Assembly: GCA_963691705.1 (NCBI GenBank)
Contig: OY829539.1
Span: 436,501 to 500,500 of the forward strand
Length of the DNA stretch: 64,000 nucleotides
Direction: 5' to 3'
From: Viola odorata
Taxonomy: Eukaryota; Streptophyta; Magnoliopsida; Malpighiales; Violaceae
Positions within the stretch are counted from its first letter, which is position 1, and each line of letters opens with the position of its first letter. This document shows positions 25,055-37,900 of this stretch, one piece after another. The notes beneath the pieces were generated by a model. That model saw only the letters and a program-made list of their open reading frames with translations. It had not been told where the DNA came from and searched no databases. The position numbers were made by a program, and so were the translations under genes.

Positions 25055-26971
25055 TTAGAGTTTTCAAACACGGTCTGGTAATTAATCACCGGGTTTTTTA
25101 ATCGAATCGACCGACTGGAGACAACCTTGCCTCTGAGAGATCCCTAATCAATCAATATTGCTCCTAGACTCCTTTAGAAGATTAAAAAATGTTATTTTAT
25201 TCTCCTCTCATTTTATTAGCAAAAGCTCTCTCCTTTCATTTATTGTCGATACACACTTTTGTTATTCTAATATTAGAACTTGCATTCAGCGCCTATAATT
25301 TTAAAACGTGGTTTACAGACTATAGTTTTTCAAACTCTGCAATTTTGATTTTTAAAAGATTAAAAAAAATAGTACAACAAGACCTATAATTTTAAAACTT
25401 AGAAATATACTTTTTTTTTTAAATTCAATTTTGACAATTTCTAATAGTTATAAAATTTAAAATAAATAATAAGAAGGTTAACAAATTGTAATAAATATAA
25501 TAGAATCCGCATTAGAGTAAAATATAAAGAATTAGTGAGAAAATTTTAAAAAATATATTAAACAATAAATAATTCAAAATAATTTGCGAAAATCATAAAT
25601 GTTATTTTTTCCATCGTCTTATGCCCTTGAATATTTGTTACATGTTATTGTATAGATTTCAATTTTTTTAAAATATTTAATAATTTTTTTAAATTTTTTA
25701 ACTTAAAATTGTAACTTTAAGGAAATTATAGAATTTGTAAACTACATTAAAAACCATTTAGTTTACAAAATGTTAACATTTTTAGTTTTAAAACTTTCAA
25801 TTTAAATTATATAGTTTCTTAAAAAATATAATTTTAACTTTTTTAATAGTTTAAGAATTTGGAGAAAAAAAAGAGTGACTCTTTTTAAATATTAGAATTA
25901 AATGTAACAAAAATAGTAGGATACAAGTTATTGTAAAAATTGAAGAAAATTATGAGTAAAATTGAAAATTTATTTACTTATCTATTTATCTAGAATTGAA
26001 AATCTATTACAAAGGGAAAAATTTAAGAAAACTAAATGAAAAAAGAAAAATCATTTCTTTTTTCATTTTCATTGTTTTTAACCCTAAAATACTAGGTAGA
26101 TTTAAAACTTGTAATGTAAATCTTATAGTTTCATTGATTTTTCTAATAGTTTACAATTTTGAAAAAAACAGTTGAAATTTATGAAAATTGGACGGAGACA
26201 CAAAAAGTGCACTAGGATTCATGTCACCCTAAACCCTAAAAAATAAAGAAATTTAAGAGAAAATAAAAATTATTAAAAAAAACAAATAATTGTAACAAAA
26301 AAATCAAATCATATTTTCTCATTTTCGCCAGCCCTATTGTTAATTTTTTTGTCAATTTTTCATAATATTTTTAAAATACTTAACGAATTTAAAAAAAAAT
26401 AAACATTTGAAATGTCAACTTTTAAGAAATTTTAAAATTTATATTGTAAAGTATTTTTTTTAATTTTAGTGTTTTTTAACTTTTAAGACTTTTTTTTTTT
26501 AAAGATATATTCTCAAGACGTAGAAGAGTTTTTTATCAACTCATTTGCAATAGTTTTTGTTATGTTGTTATATATTTCTTGGTATGTACAATTTATCTTA
26601 CTCTTAATCAATTTTTATTCCGGCGGCAAAGGAAGAGATTATTTTTATAGTGTTTGATCTATTAAACAAGAAAAAAAGAAGGAAAAATTTACGAATATAC
26701 TAACTGACCCAATGAAAACAAAGCCCACAATTTATTTACCTGACAAAATCCTTTTCTTTTCTTTTTCAGAAATAAAACGGATTTTCCAAAACCCTATTAC
26801 AAAATTCCCCCACTTCTGAAACCCTTTCATAGTTGCCAGTGGTCTCCTTCCTTCCTCTCGCTCATACATACAGAACCCACTAAAAACCTTCACTTTTTTT
26901 TGCTGGTAAGGGGAAGAACTAGTAAGAACAAGAAGCAGAAGAAGAGAAAGAGAGTGAAATGCTTGTTAGGG
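25055..26971. other. Very AT-rich intergenic spacer
   Basis: Long homopolymer-rich AT stretches, with no supported coding region. The last ~150 bp are presumably the promoter and leader of the kinase gene. Codons upstream of 26972 stay open in frame but start only at a non-ATG triplet. Confidence 0.5.
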
Positions 26972-29900
26972 ATGCAGAAGGTGTTTCAGAAAAACTCTTC
27001 AAGCCCCCTCCTCTGCACTTCGCTTAACGCCAACTTCTTCATGTCTTTTACAATCAAACCCATCACTTCCATGGCAATAACACCCACTACTACTCTACCC
27101 AAACTCACTTCACCCTCTACTACCCTCCTCCATCCTCGCCTCCCTTCCATCACCCACACCACATGCCGTTGCTCAATTAATTCCACAGGACCACCAAAGA
27201 TAGCTCCTTTCCGTGTTCGCTGGGCTGCCGCCCGCCCAGCCTGGTTCTGCACACTATCAAGTCAGGAGCGGGGACCTGTCGCTGCGGCTGTCTCAGCCAT
27301 TGTCGCCGGTGGAGAGGAGCCTGCGGAGAAGGTGGAGAAATGGGAAAAGGGTACAGAGGAAAAGGATCCCAAGATGGGTAGGAGGCAGAAGGGGACGGCA
27401 AGCGGCGATGAGATGGAGAGAAATGCAGATTTGTTGACTATTCCGGGAATTGGTCCCAAGAATTTGAGGAAATTGGTGGAGAAGGGGTTTAGGGGAATGG
27501 CTGAGCTGAAGCAGCTGTACAGAGACAAGGTACTCTTATCCTTGTTATTGTTACCTTTATCTTTTTTTTTAAATTTTCAAAATTGTAGACGTGCAATTTT
27601 CTTTCTTTCCTTTTTCTCGCTAGTTTATTCTGTTGCGAGAAAGGATTACTATGTTGATGAGTGTATCTTTAAGTCAAAGATGAGGGAACTGACATGGGTT
27701 TTCTCATGTTTTTGCTTCTGCTGCGGATTGTTGGTTTGCATAAATAATCTTGTTAAGACGTATTTGCATGTGGTATCTGGCATATGCTAATAGACTGATA
27801 GCACTGCCTGCTTTCGTTGGGTCACTGTTTATCCTTCCAATATTATTATCTTGGATCGATCTCTGAAGAACATAAGTGCAGTCTTGCTGTTGATGTGAAT
27901 GCTTTTTACCAAGTTTCAATTGGTTGTTTTCTGGTTAGACACCAAAACCTAATTGTGGCAATCTTTGCAGTTTCTTGGGAAGGCCAATGAGACAATGGTT
28001 GAGTATTTACAGAGTTCTGTTGGAATTATTCACAGAAATCATGCTGAGAGCATCACTACTTTCATCAAAGAGAGCGTTGATGAAGAATTAAAGGATTCAA
28101 GCTCTAACATGAGCTCCAAACCTAAGAAGCGAATCACGTTTTGTGTTGAGGGAAATATCAGTGTTGGAAAGACAACATTCCTTAAGACAATAGTCAGTGA
28201 TACAATTGAGCTGCGAGATCTGGTTGAGGTGGTGCCAGAACCCATTGATAAGTGGCAGAATGTTGGTCCTAGTCAATTTAATATACTTAATGCTTTCTAT
28301 GAAGAGCCTCAGAGATATGCCTATACCTTCCAGAATTATGTTTTTGTCACAAGGGTTATGCAGGAAAGAGAATCATCTGGCGGACTGAAGCCACTCAGGT
28401 TGATGGAAAGAAGTGTTTTCAGTGACAGGATGGTAAGTATTTCTAGTTTCTATTGTTGTATATCAAATTGTCATAAAGTTTTGTCTTCTCCAAAAGACAT
28501 TTCTCACGTTATATTTGCTTAGAGTGTATATGAACTATGAAGGATGAAATTCTATACAGAATTTTAAATTTTGTGTAAACATCTCGTTTAATTTCGATGC
28601 AATATGCAGTAAAAGCCTTGCATTTGTTCGTCAAGTTCTTTTTGAAAAGGAAAGAAATGCTATGTTTAATTTTCAAAGCTGGTGATCTGATCATTATGTT
28701 ACTTGATGAAGGTCTTTGTGCGAGCTGTGCATGAAGCGAAGTGGATGAATGGGATGGAGATCAGCATTTATGACTCATGGTTTGACCCAGTTGTCTCAGC
28801 TTTGCCTGGGCTTATTCCTGATGGTTTTATCTATCTTAGAGCAAGCCCTGATACTTGCCACAAGAGAATGAAGCTGCGGAAGAGAGAAGAAGAAGGTGGA
28901 GTCAGCTTAGATTATCTCCGTGGTTTGCATGAAAAACATGAAAGCTGGCTTTTCCCCTTTGAAAGTGGTGATCATGGGGTGTTATCTGTCAGTACACTAC
29001 CCTCCGATATCGATAACACTTTACATCCCGAAATAAGAGATCGGGTATTTTATTTGGAAGGTGACCATATGCATTCAAGTATTCAAAAGGTATCACGTGT
29101 TCTTTTTCTCTCTCTGGAGATTTTACATAATTTTTTTTTCAAAAAGAAAAGACATGTCATACTGGTCTATTTGTTATGAGCAGGTTCCTGCTTTGGTCCT
29201 TGACTGCGAAACCAATATTGATTTCAGCAGAGATATCGAAGCTAAGGAGCAGTAAGATATCAATCTTTTACCTCAAATATCTTAATAAGCTGAAACAATT
29301 TTTTTTTATGAGCTGCAGAGACATGAATATTGGCAATTTGTTTATCTAACTTATCATTATTCTATATTCATGTTTGACTTTAAGCTACTTATGGGTCAGT
29401 ACTCCAGTTCTAAGTTGCATTTGGACCATTTGTCATTGATGCTTCTCAAATTGGTTCCTATATGTCATGTGTCTAAGTTAGGCATATAGCTGGAGTATTC
29501 TCCTTCAGTTTCTTGGTCTTTCTGACCGAAGCTGGAATTATCAGCATAGTCTCTATGCGATTATTTTTGCTAGCACTTAGCACTAGCCTGCATTTTGAAG
29601 TCAGATTATTTAAGTTACTAACCTTTTAGTGTGCTGACACTGTTATTGGGCTAGGTTCTAACATAGGATATAACATGTCAGATACGGTAGCTTCTCAAAA
29701 TCCAAATGTAGGCTTTACCAATATAATAAATTAACGGAAATTACATGCAACATGTGTGTGTGTGTGTGTGTGTGCAGTGTCATGCTGACTTGCATCGTTT
29801 ATTTGTTGTTTGTTAATTATTATTTTGTACATAACTTTTAAAAAATCATTTGTGCAACAATAAAAGATGTTAGAGTTTTATGTTACAAAAGTTTGTTGCT

Positions 29901-30385
29901 CATTCATCATTAATGAAGGATTTTCGTGCTTCTTTGTATTGTTAGTGGAGTGATCTGAACTAAGTATTGCACTTTGCTTGTCCTTAACTGATATTCCATG
30001 TCTTCTAGGCTTTGTAATCCTTCAATAAAGCAAACTTAATGTCATTGTTGGCATTTGGTTGTCATCATGAGCAACATTTGTACTGGTAGCTACTGTCTTA
30101 TGAAATGAACTGATAGGAGTGTTTGCTGATGAACTAATTTGTTTGACATTTGTTTTCCTGTGAAGCTATGCACGCCAGGTTTCAGAATTCTTTAAATATG
30201 TGAAGAAAAAGCAAGAACTATCCACGGCAAAAAGCAGCAACAGCAGCAGCGATGTAGCAGGTAAGAGACTGGTTTTGCTGCCTAACGAAGGAGGGTTGCT
30301 TTTACCTAATGGACAGCACTTCTCGGAGGCTCCTCTAAATTCTTTGGATTTTACTGGAGCTATGTCATTTATGTCTAGCCAGTAA
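26972..30385 (+). CDS. Deoxynucleoside kinase family protein with N-terminal helix-hairpin-helix
   Basis: Kinases of this family phosphorylate deoxynucleosides in the salvage pathway. Five coding exons: 26972-27529, 27971-28432, 28712-29089, 29184-29251, 30166-30385. They join in phase into 561 residues, near the length of the plant family. The Ser/Thr/Arg-rich, acid-poor N-terminus (to about residue 60) looks like an organelle transit peptide. A helix-hairpin-helix motif (LLTIPGIGPKNLRKL, 154-168) lies between the leader and the kinase. The kinase has a P-loop GNISVGKT (247-254), the ERS nucleoside-binding motif (332-334), and an Arg/Lys-rich lid (KRMKLRKREEEGG, from 391). The start is the first in-frame ATG; Met codons at 27043 and 27070 are alternatives. 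The closest relative I recall is Arabidopsis dNK (At1g72040, from memory). The fourth intron is phase 2 and makes His where relatives have Gln. Confidence 0.9.
29753..29774. repeat. (TG)n microsatellite in the fourth intron of the kinase gene
   Basis: Eleven TG dinucleotides in a row. Confidence 0.95.
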
Positions 30386-32689
30386 GTTTCTTCTCTTTTC
30401 TTTTTCTCATCCGTACCGTACTAAGGTCATGTAAAGAGGCATTTTTGCCTGGCACAATCTCAGGTGATGTGTCTAGTTCCTCTGCGCATGTAGGAATGGT
30501 TTTAACCCGTAGCTTTTAGATATATGTAGGGAGCTTGTGGTTGAATCTTTTTTTTAATGATGTAAAATTAGTTTTAAGTTGTGCTAACAATAACATGGTG
30601 GTGACCGGAAAGGTATTTCTGTAAAGCTTCTTTTTTAGTTCTTGTCATATCATGTCAACGGTTGTTGATCCAAGGGTGTTTTACGAAGTGAATTAAGTCG
30701 TCAGCCTTCTGACTCTGATGAAGTGGGATCAGGCATGTTAAATTGCTAATGTGAAATAGTCCTTTGACATATTCTTACATTCTCCATGGTGGTGCTATAT
30801 AAGCTGGAGTATTGTGTTTAGAGTTGTGTTTAGAGTTGAGAACACAATCCTCTTAAAGTTCTTCTCATGACCGATCTTAGTACCCATCCTTAATAATATG
30901 ATTATAAGATTTTACTATACTTTTTACTATACTATCCATCCTTTTAGCTATTTTTTATAAAAAAATATAAATTTTAAAAGATTATAGAGTATATAGTACC
31001 AATTAATAAAAACTAATTAGACTTGCTATTTGAATAAAAGAAAAATAATCGAAATAATCGAAATCTCTTATTATGTGCGATTCCATATCTACTTAATTTA
31101 TCCATTATGTTCTTTATTGCTTTCTTTTTAGTATCACAAATACTTTTATTTAATTGAAGCATTATAAAATCATTCTACATAAGTGATAAATTTTTAAAAT
31201 CTAAGTATCACTTTTTTTTATAGGCTCTAAAGTAGTATCACTTAGTATTAAATAGTTTGTTATTAGTGAACAATATTTCATATTTAAAGAGGAAGTGGAC
31301 AGTTGAGATGGATTTGGATCAATTATGGCAGTATAGCAGCGATTGTTTGCTTCGTGATTGGATTTTTTCTTCTGGTTCTGGTTTGGATTAAAAAGAAAGA
31401 AGTTATTGGGAGAGTATTTATGTTTTTCTTCTTTTAATTTCTTTTTAGGACTACAAATTTTAATTTTATAATTATTTATTTGTTTTCTGATCATATGAGC
31501 CCACTTTGTTAGAGAAAATGATAAAATAATAGAAATTAATGGAAGTTAGACGTTCTCGGATATTTTTAGATGGTTGAAATTTAATTTAATTGACGAATAT
31601 CAGATCCGAAACTGAAATGAATAAAAGAAAATATACGAGACTAACACCATTGGGTGCGTTTTCCTTTTATAACATTGAAGCAAAGATTTACATAAGATTA
31701 TTTAGCATAAAGGTGTTTAACTTTATTATTAGAAAAATAAATCAATTCTCATTTATATATATTTTTAATTTTTTTTATAATATAAAAACTATAGTTTCAT
31801 GCACTGTTATAATTTTGTAGAAATATCCATGTTTCGTGCAATAAAAGAATGAATCATGTAAGCAAATACAAAAGAATATAATTCAAGGGGCCTTATTGCG
31901 AATATGTGATAGTCAATCTTAGTCTTAGCCACTTATAATGTTTAATTACGATAAAATCCTAACCGTAAAAAAAGGTGTATAAAATCATTAGTCTTGGTGC
32001 GTTGACTATAATATGTATATATATAAATTACGTACCGAATTTTCGGTGGTTGTTTGAGAAAAAACTAGTTAGAATTTTTAAAACTCTTTCATAATACTAT
32101 GTGTCATCTCATGATTTTTTTAGAGATTAACATATGACATATGAGTTATTATAAAAATGACTTTAAATTTCCTACATTTTTAAAAAATATATTTATTTAA
32201 GACACCAATGAATTTATATAATGATTTATTTTAATGACAGTTTATATTTTAATTCGTAGAATTTGTAAGAATTAACGTTTTGGAATATAAAGAGAATAAA
32301 TTCTTTATATAAATATGTATAGAAATTATGCTTTCAAACTATTTTTAGTAGACAAGTTGTATGTAAGAATCAAGAATGCAGAAATAGATTACATCATACG
32401 GGGGTGGAAATTCCAACACTATTTTTCATTGGACACATTTGAAATTTGCTTCTTTTCCTCGTCTAAATCCTTATCATATTTGCTCATGATATCTTGGTAT
32501 GCATTTACCATTTATATATACTATTTAAACTAACTTAGCTACCTATTTATCTTTATTATTATTATATTTACACCATAAATTTGAATTTTTTTATTATCAT
32601 TTTATAATTACTAATCTAAATCAATTATAAGTATTGTTCATATTTTTTAATGGTTTTAAAATATTGATGATAATACAAATAAATACGCC
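30386..32689. other. AT-rich intergenic spacer
   Basis: The first few hundred bases are probably the 3' untranslated region of the kinase gene. The rest is AT-rich, without recognisable genes or clear element ends. Confidence 0.5.
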
Positions 32690-33700
32690 AGGAGTACTCT
32701 CGACCTTTTACTATCAACGGGGGTCCTAGTATACTCTAATACCGATATGCATCCACGCATGATGGTCAAAATCCACAACACTTTGCCAGATGTCCCAGGT
32801 ACGTGTATCGTATATACGATATATCGGGTAATCTACCGGGGAGGAGGGAGAGATATCGGTAATAGTAGAACGAGCCTAAAGCGACACGTGTCAATGATGA
32901 CTCACCTATGAGGATGGAGCAATAAATACCCCTCTCATCCCCAGTTTAGGGGTACACACACGCATACAGAAATACTACTTCCCTCGCTACTCACCTGATA
33001 CGATCACGTCTAGCCTAGTCTTGGAGATGAATGAGCACTATTCCGAAGGCCGAGAGACATACGAGCACCTATCACCGACCCTAGGCGAGGCCCGCGCCAA
33101 CCCTAGGCCACCTGCGAGGCCACCCAACCATGAGCACGCAAGAGCCACAACTTTAGCAATTTTGGAGACCGAAGCTAACGGTATGCCGTTAGTGGCAGAT
33201 GAGCAATTTTGGCAATTTTGTACCTAGTATAAATAACTCGTTTCCTCATTTTTCTTCCTTAGTTTAGGATGAATGTTTATTGCTTGAGTTAGAGAATACT
33301 CCTCCCTCTAAATACCTTAAACTCAACTTGTAAGATTCAAGGTTTGAAGACACCTTGAATCCTTGGAAGTAAATTGTTAAGTCTTCATCTTTGTGTAATC
33401 GTTATTACTTCATTTGCGTGAACAATCGTGCGTAATATTTGAAGCAATATTTTCATTCATTTGAGAGCAATATATTTGTACCCGTGTGTTGCATTCAAGT
33501 GTTCATCAAACCAAGATCAAGTATTCAATCTCTAATTGTTCAAGTTTCCATCTCTCAGCTCCTCTACTTTCATCCGGATAGTTTCGTTTATTATTTCCGC
33601 TGCATAGATGACTGGTTTTGTTTTTCTTTTCCGGTCACAAAAGCAACATATTATATCCACCTCTTTTTTAAAAATCCTATAATATTTTTATTCTAACTGA
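32690..33700 (+). repeat. Probable nested LTR relics
   Basis: Two plus-strand TATA-like sites (AATAAATACCCC near 32931 and AGTATAAATAACTC near 33225) are each followed by leader-like sequence. The second is followed by about 450 bp ending near TTTCCGCTGCATAG. This matches the look of two overlapping retrotransposon LTR fragments. No pol domain and no target duplication were found. Confidence 0.35.
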
Positions 33701-33724
33701 CGTGACATAATATAAATGGTTGTT

Positions 33725-34235
33725 TTATATTAGCTCTAATTCTAGCAATGAAGCATTAATTTCAATTTTTTTTATATTGCTAGAATTATATAAAGAAGAA
33801 AGAAGCAAGCCACGTCCCCTTCAACAAAAGAAGAAGAAGAAGCAAGCCACGTCATCAAACCAGGAGTAATTATGATTAATTCCAATTTGTTTTATATTGC
33901 TAGAATTAGAAGTAATTAAATAAAAATATTAAAGTTCAGGGTTGTTTTATATCTTTTTGCCATATTTATTTTATTATACTTTTTGTTTTTGTTTTTTTTT
34001 TATTTTTCCTTCTTCAATTCATTCTTGCTGAATGGATTTTTTTTTCCAGGAAATTTAAACGAATGAGATTTTTCTAGATTTTCTCCACCTTCATTGCCTT
34101 TCTTTTAATAATCATATTTAATCAGATTAATCATAATTATCTCTAATTGTTAAGTTATTTTGTAAGCAACCTTGTTCCAGATTAATCATAATTACCTCTA
34201 ATTCTAGCAATGAAGCATTAATTCCAAATTTTTAT
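33725..34235. repeat. Short dispersed repeat CTAATTCTAGCAATGAAGCA
   Basis: The word CTCTAATTCTAGCAATGAAG with its continuation CATTAATT occurs at about 33732 and again at about 34192. Near 33739-33787 it forms an inverted repeat with ATTGCTAGAATTA. A 20-bp word containing AGAAGCAAGCCACGTC is also doubled at 33801-33853. These look like decayed small elements. Confidence 0.45.
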
Positions 34236-34305
34236 TTTATTTTTATTATTATGATTATTCTGTTGTATATAAAAAAGAAAAGAAAAGAGGAATTTGGGTT
34301 ATTCA

Positions 34306-34625
34306 TTAAATTAGGAAAAATGACATAAAATAACTTTGAACTTTAATATTTTGATTAATCGCAACCCTTAACTTTTTTTTTGTTTAATTACCCCCCTGGC
34401 ACGCTTCTTGACGTGACTAAGATGATGTGGCAAGTTACTGACGTGTCTTGTTGACGTGGCATCAAGTGAGTACATGACGCAACACATAACGATGCCATGT
34501 CAACAAACCGTGACAGTAGAGTTGTGATTAAACAAAATAAAATAGTTCAAGAAGGTGATTAAATAAAAAAATAATTGAGGTTCCCATTAAATAAAACATT
34601 AAAATTCAGAATCCTCTAACTCTTT
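34306..34625. mobile_element. Small TIR element related to the 50.7-kb Mutator-like element
   Basis: The left end (AAAAATGACATAAAATAACT, then TTGAACTTTAATATTTTG) is inverted at the right end (TTAAATAAAACATTAAAATTC). The interior has several GACGTG-type words. Both ends resemble the termini of the element at 50686-52297, so this is probably a short, diverged relative. Exact borders and target duplication are unclear. Confidence 0.45.
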
Positions 34626-34969
34626 TTCTTATTCCAACTCTTTTTCTTATTCCAAAATGATAATCTAAGCTAAGATTCTCATGCCAGAAGTAGCCAACTC
34701 TGGATTAAATTACAACAACCAGCTTTTTACGTCAGTCAGTAAAATTAGATTCTTCAACACCTGAACCTGATTGTCTAGTAAGTTCAAAAATGCCTTCACA
34801 AGGATGAAAAATCATAAATATTTGTTCTTGTTCCCCTTCTTTACATGACTATACACAATTTATCACACTCAATCCTTACCACTTGCCTCATCGCCTTACC
34901 AAACATCATTACCTGCTCTTTTCTTTTGTGGCTAAATTGACCAGCACTGTTAAGGTCTCTTCGAAAAAG

Positions 34970-37900
34970 TCACCCTATCCCAAGATCGAATGATGGAACA
35001 CCTTGGAGGTTGTCAACATTTTGTGGTTTTGATTCTGGATCTATATCCCGCTTTTGTACGTGCATCTCTGATTTGTGTTTCAGAAGCAAAGTAGCTTGCT
35101 CTTCCACAGCATCAAGATCAAGAGCTGCAAAAAATTGATCATAACACATACTATCTCCATTGCCATCACTTCTGTCTGTCGGTTCCAGATCCTGCTGGCA
35201 TGATTGTTTTTCTGGGGCCTCCGCCTCTGACTGCAAAGAGAACTCTTGTTCCAAGTTAATAGCCGGAATAGATCCTGATTGACAAAACAACAACTTTCTC
35301 TTCCGAGTTTCCAACTTTGTTACATGCTCTTTGGTAAACTCAGTAGTTATAGAAGGAATTGCAGCACATCTCTCAGTGTTGGTTTGAAAAGTATCTGAAG
35401 CCCTCCCATCAGACTGATTTCCAGAATTAGTTTGAGGTGTATGGACAGAACACAGTGCCTTGACGGAGGAACTTCCACTTCCGTTGATTTCCCCAGTGGA
35501 AGCCGCACAATCAGGTGTAAAGGTGGAGTTTGAACTTGAGTCCCTCTCCATCGGTGATTGACTGAGCAAAGAACGTCTGTCGCATGTACCACAATGATAG
35601 TTAGTTTCTACAGTCTGCTGACTCACATGTAACACAATTCAAGCAAATAATATGTACATGCACAAGTTACAGTTCGAACAAACCATGATTTTGGGTAAAG
35701 AAAAAAAAGTCATTTGATGCAGCTATCTTCAATATATGACCTACTTTGCTAGAAGAACAGCAAAAAAGATTTATGTTTTTTAAGAGCAAAAAGTTTCCTG
35801 AGTGGAGTATTCATCACTCACTTGCAGCAAACGTGCACAATTCAACTTCTCGAATTGCTAGAAGAATTTTAATTTCAAAAGCTATGAAACTGATGATCAT
35901 TGAAAATGGAAAAAAACTGATGACATTTTAGGATAATGTAAATAGAAACCAACAGCTGCACGTTAGTGAATAGGTTGTGTCTTCTATGGACAGCATCTCA
36001 GTGATTCAAGTAATATCCAAAAAATTAAGATGGGAACAAAAAAAAGGTGTGGTGGTTCCTGTTTTTACCCTCTTATCCATAACAATATTCAAAATCATGC
36101 AGTTTCATACACATGGCTTCCATCCTTGAGGGTAATAATTTATAGGATAGTACAAGAACCTGTAAACTGCAATCATGTTCACTCTACTAGTTTCAGTTTG
36201 AGTACTTGCTGCTGTTGGGTTTATTCGGTCATCAATGAAACTATCTTCATATGAACTGTTGCTTGGTTCATCTTCCTCATCGTCCGATACCTCAGCTTCT
36301 GAAGACACCCTGAATAAAGAGAGGCCAGAATACAAGAAATTTAAATCACTTTTCTTAGAAAGGTGTCGATCCTGTGTCTATAAAGGTGGGATATTTTACA
36401 GTTTTAACTGAAAGAATGAAACACTCCCTCACAAAACTCTGTTTTCCTTGTGCTTCAAAGTGAAGTAGGAAATAAAAATTAAGTGACAAAAAATTTGGAG
36501 TATCTAATTGATTCAAACTTGAACTTACTCGGCTTCCTCCTCAATGTATGTCCTGACATTGTCAACTCGCTTCGTTTTACCTGAACGCAACAAGTACTTG
36601 GTTATACTAATAGTATTGCTGCTAATAGTTAAAGTTTGAATCCCACGCATCTAACACACAATGGAGCCATAGCATACTTAGGATTGCAATAAAGCAGAAA
36701 CATGGCTAAACTGCTCAGCCAGAGAAAATGTTTCCATTAGACACATCACACGAATGTAAGTTACCTTGAATATGATTAAAAGACTTCAGACTGGTAGTAG
36801 GCTCCAAAGGGCTCTTTTTTGTGCATTTATCCCTCTTATCTCTGATATCTCCAATTTTCCGCAGCCTTTTAAACTTGCGTATCGGTTCTTCATTTTCTGA
36901 CTTCTCTCTAGAACTTAAAAGCCAATCTTTGCTACTGCTACTTTGGATAACATTTTCCAGAGGAGAATTGATTACTTTGTCTCCTGAAGAAATTGAGGTG
37001 CATCCACCTGTTCTCAAAATACTGTTCACCTTACATAGTGGAGTATGAAACTGAACTTCATCATGGAATAAAGTTCCAGACATACTTCTTTGACAAGCTC
37101 TAATATCCACGGCAGTCTCAATTTTCCTTGGACTTGGAGACTTCAAATTCAGTGCAGGACAAAACTTTGTGGGTGAAATGAGTTGAAGAAACTCGTTCCC
37201 ATTTTCAACATCTAACAATCCTGCAAAATCGAAGATTTGGAGACAAATAAGTCAACCCACAATAATTAATGAGCTTAAGCTATGAACTTAAGATATGAAG
37301 AATTAGTTTTTCATGGAGTGAAAACTGACCACTGTCATTGATTGGACTCTCTGGAACAAAGCCAGTTTTAATCATATTCGTCAACCGGGGACTAAGTTCA
37401 GTATCTATGGGATTGGTACTGTGTTCATCAGCCTGAGGAGATGATGCCTTGGTTCCTGCAATATCAGTTGCCTCACTAACACAACCACCTTCATTTGATT
37501 CATTTCTAGCTAAAGGTGGGATCTCAACTGCTGAAGACCAGCTGAATTCTTTCTCTAGATGGGAGGTGGAATCAAAGATTCTAGATTTTTCCAGAGCGAC
37601 ATTTGACTTTTGTACATCCTCTGAGAAAGTAGCTGGGTTCAGAGCAACTTTACCTTGCATAGATATTTCTTTGTGCTCTACACCTGATGTCTTCAGATTA
37701 GCAGCACCACTAACAACTATAGACTTTGAATGAGATACTTCTACTAAAGGAAGTAAAGGAACAGATAAAATAAGGACCTTCCCAAGAGCATCCACAGATA
37801 CATAATCTGAACCAAAAAGAAATGAATGAGCCGTGAGAATCTGGTCACGCTGATTCAACAAATTTTGCTTTTCATTTGTTCTCAAGTTCTTTACAGGCGA

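Noticed and set aside
26900..26971. Upstream extension of the kinase reading frame
   Set aside because: It begins at TTG, not ATG. The first in-frame ATG is at 26972.
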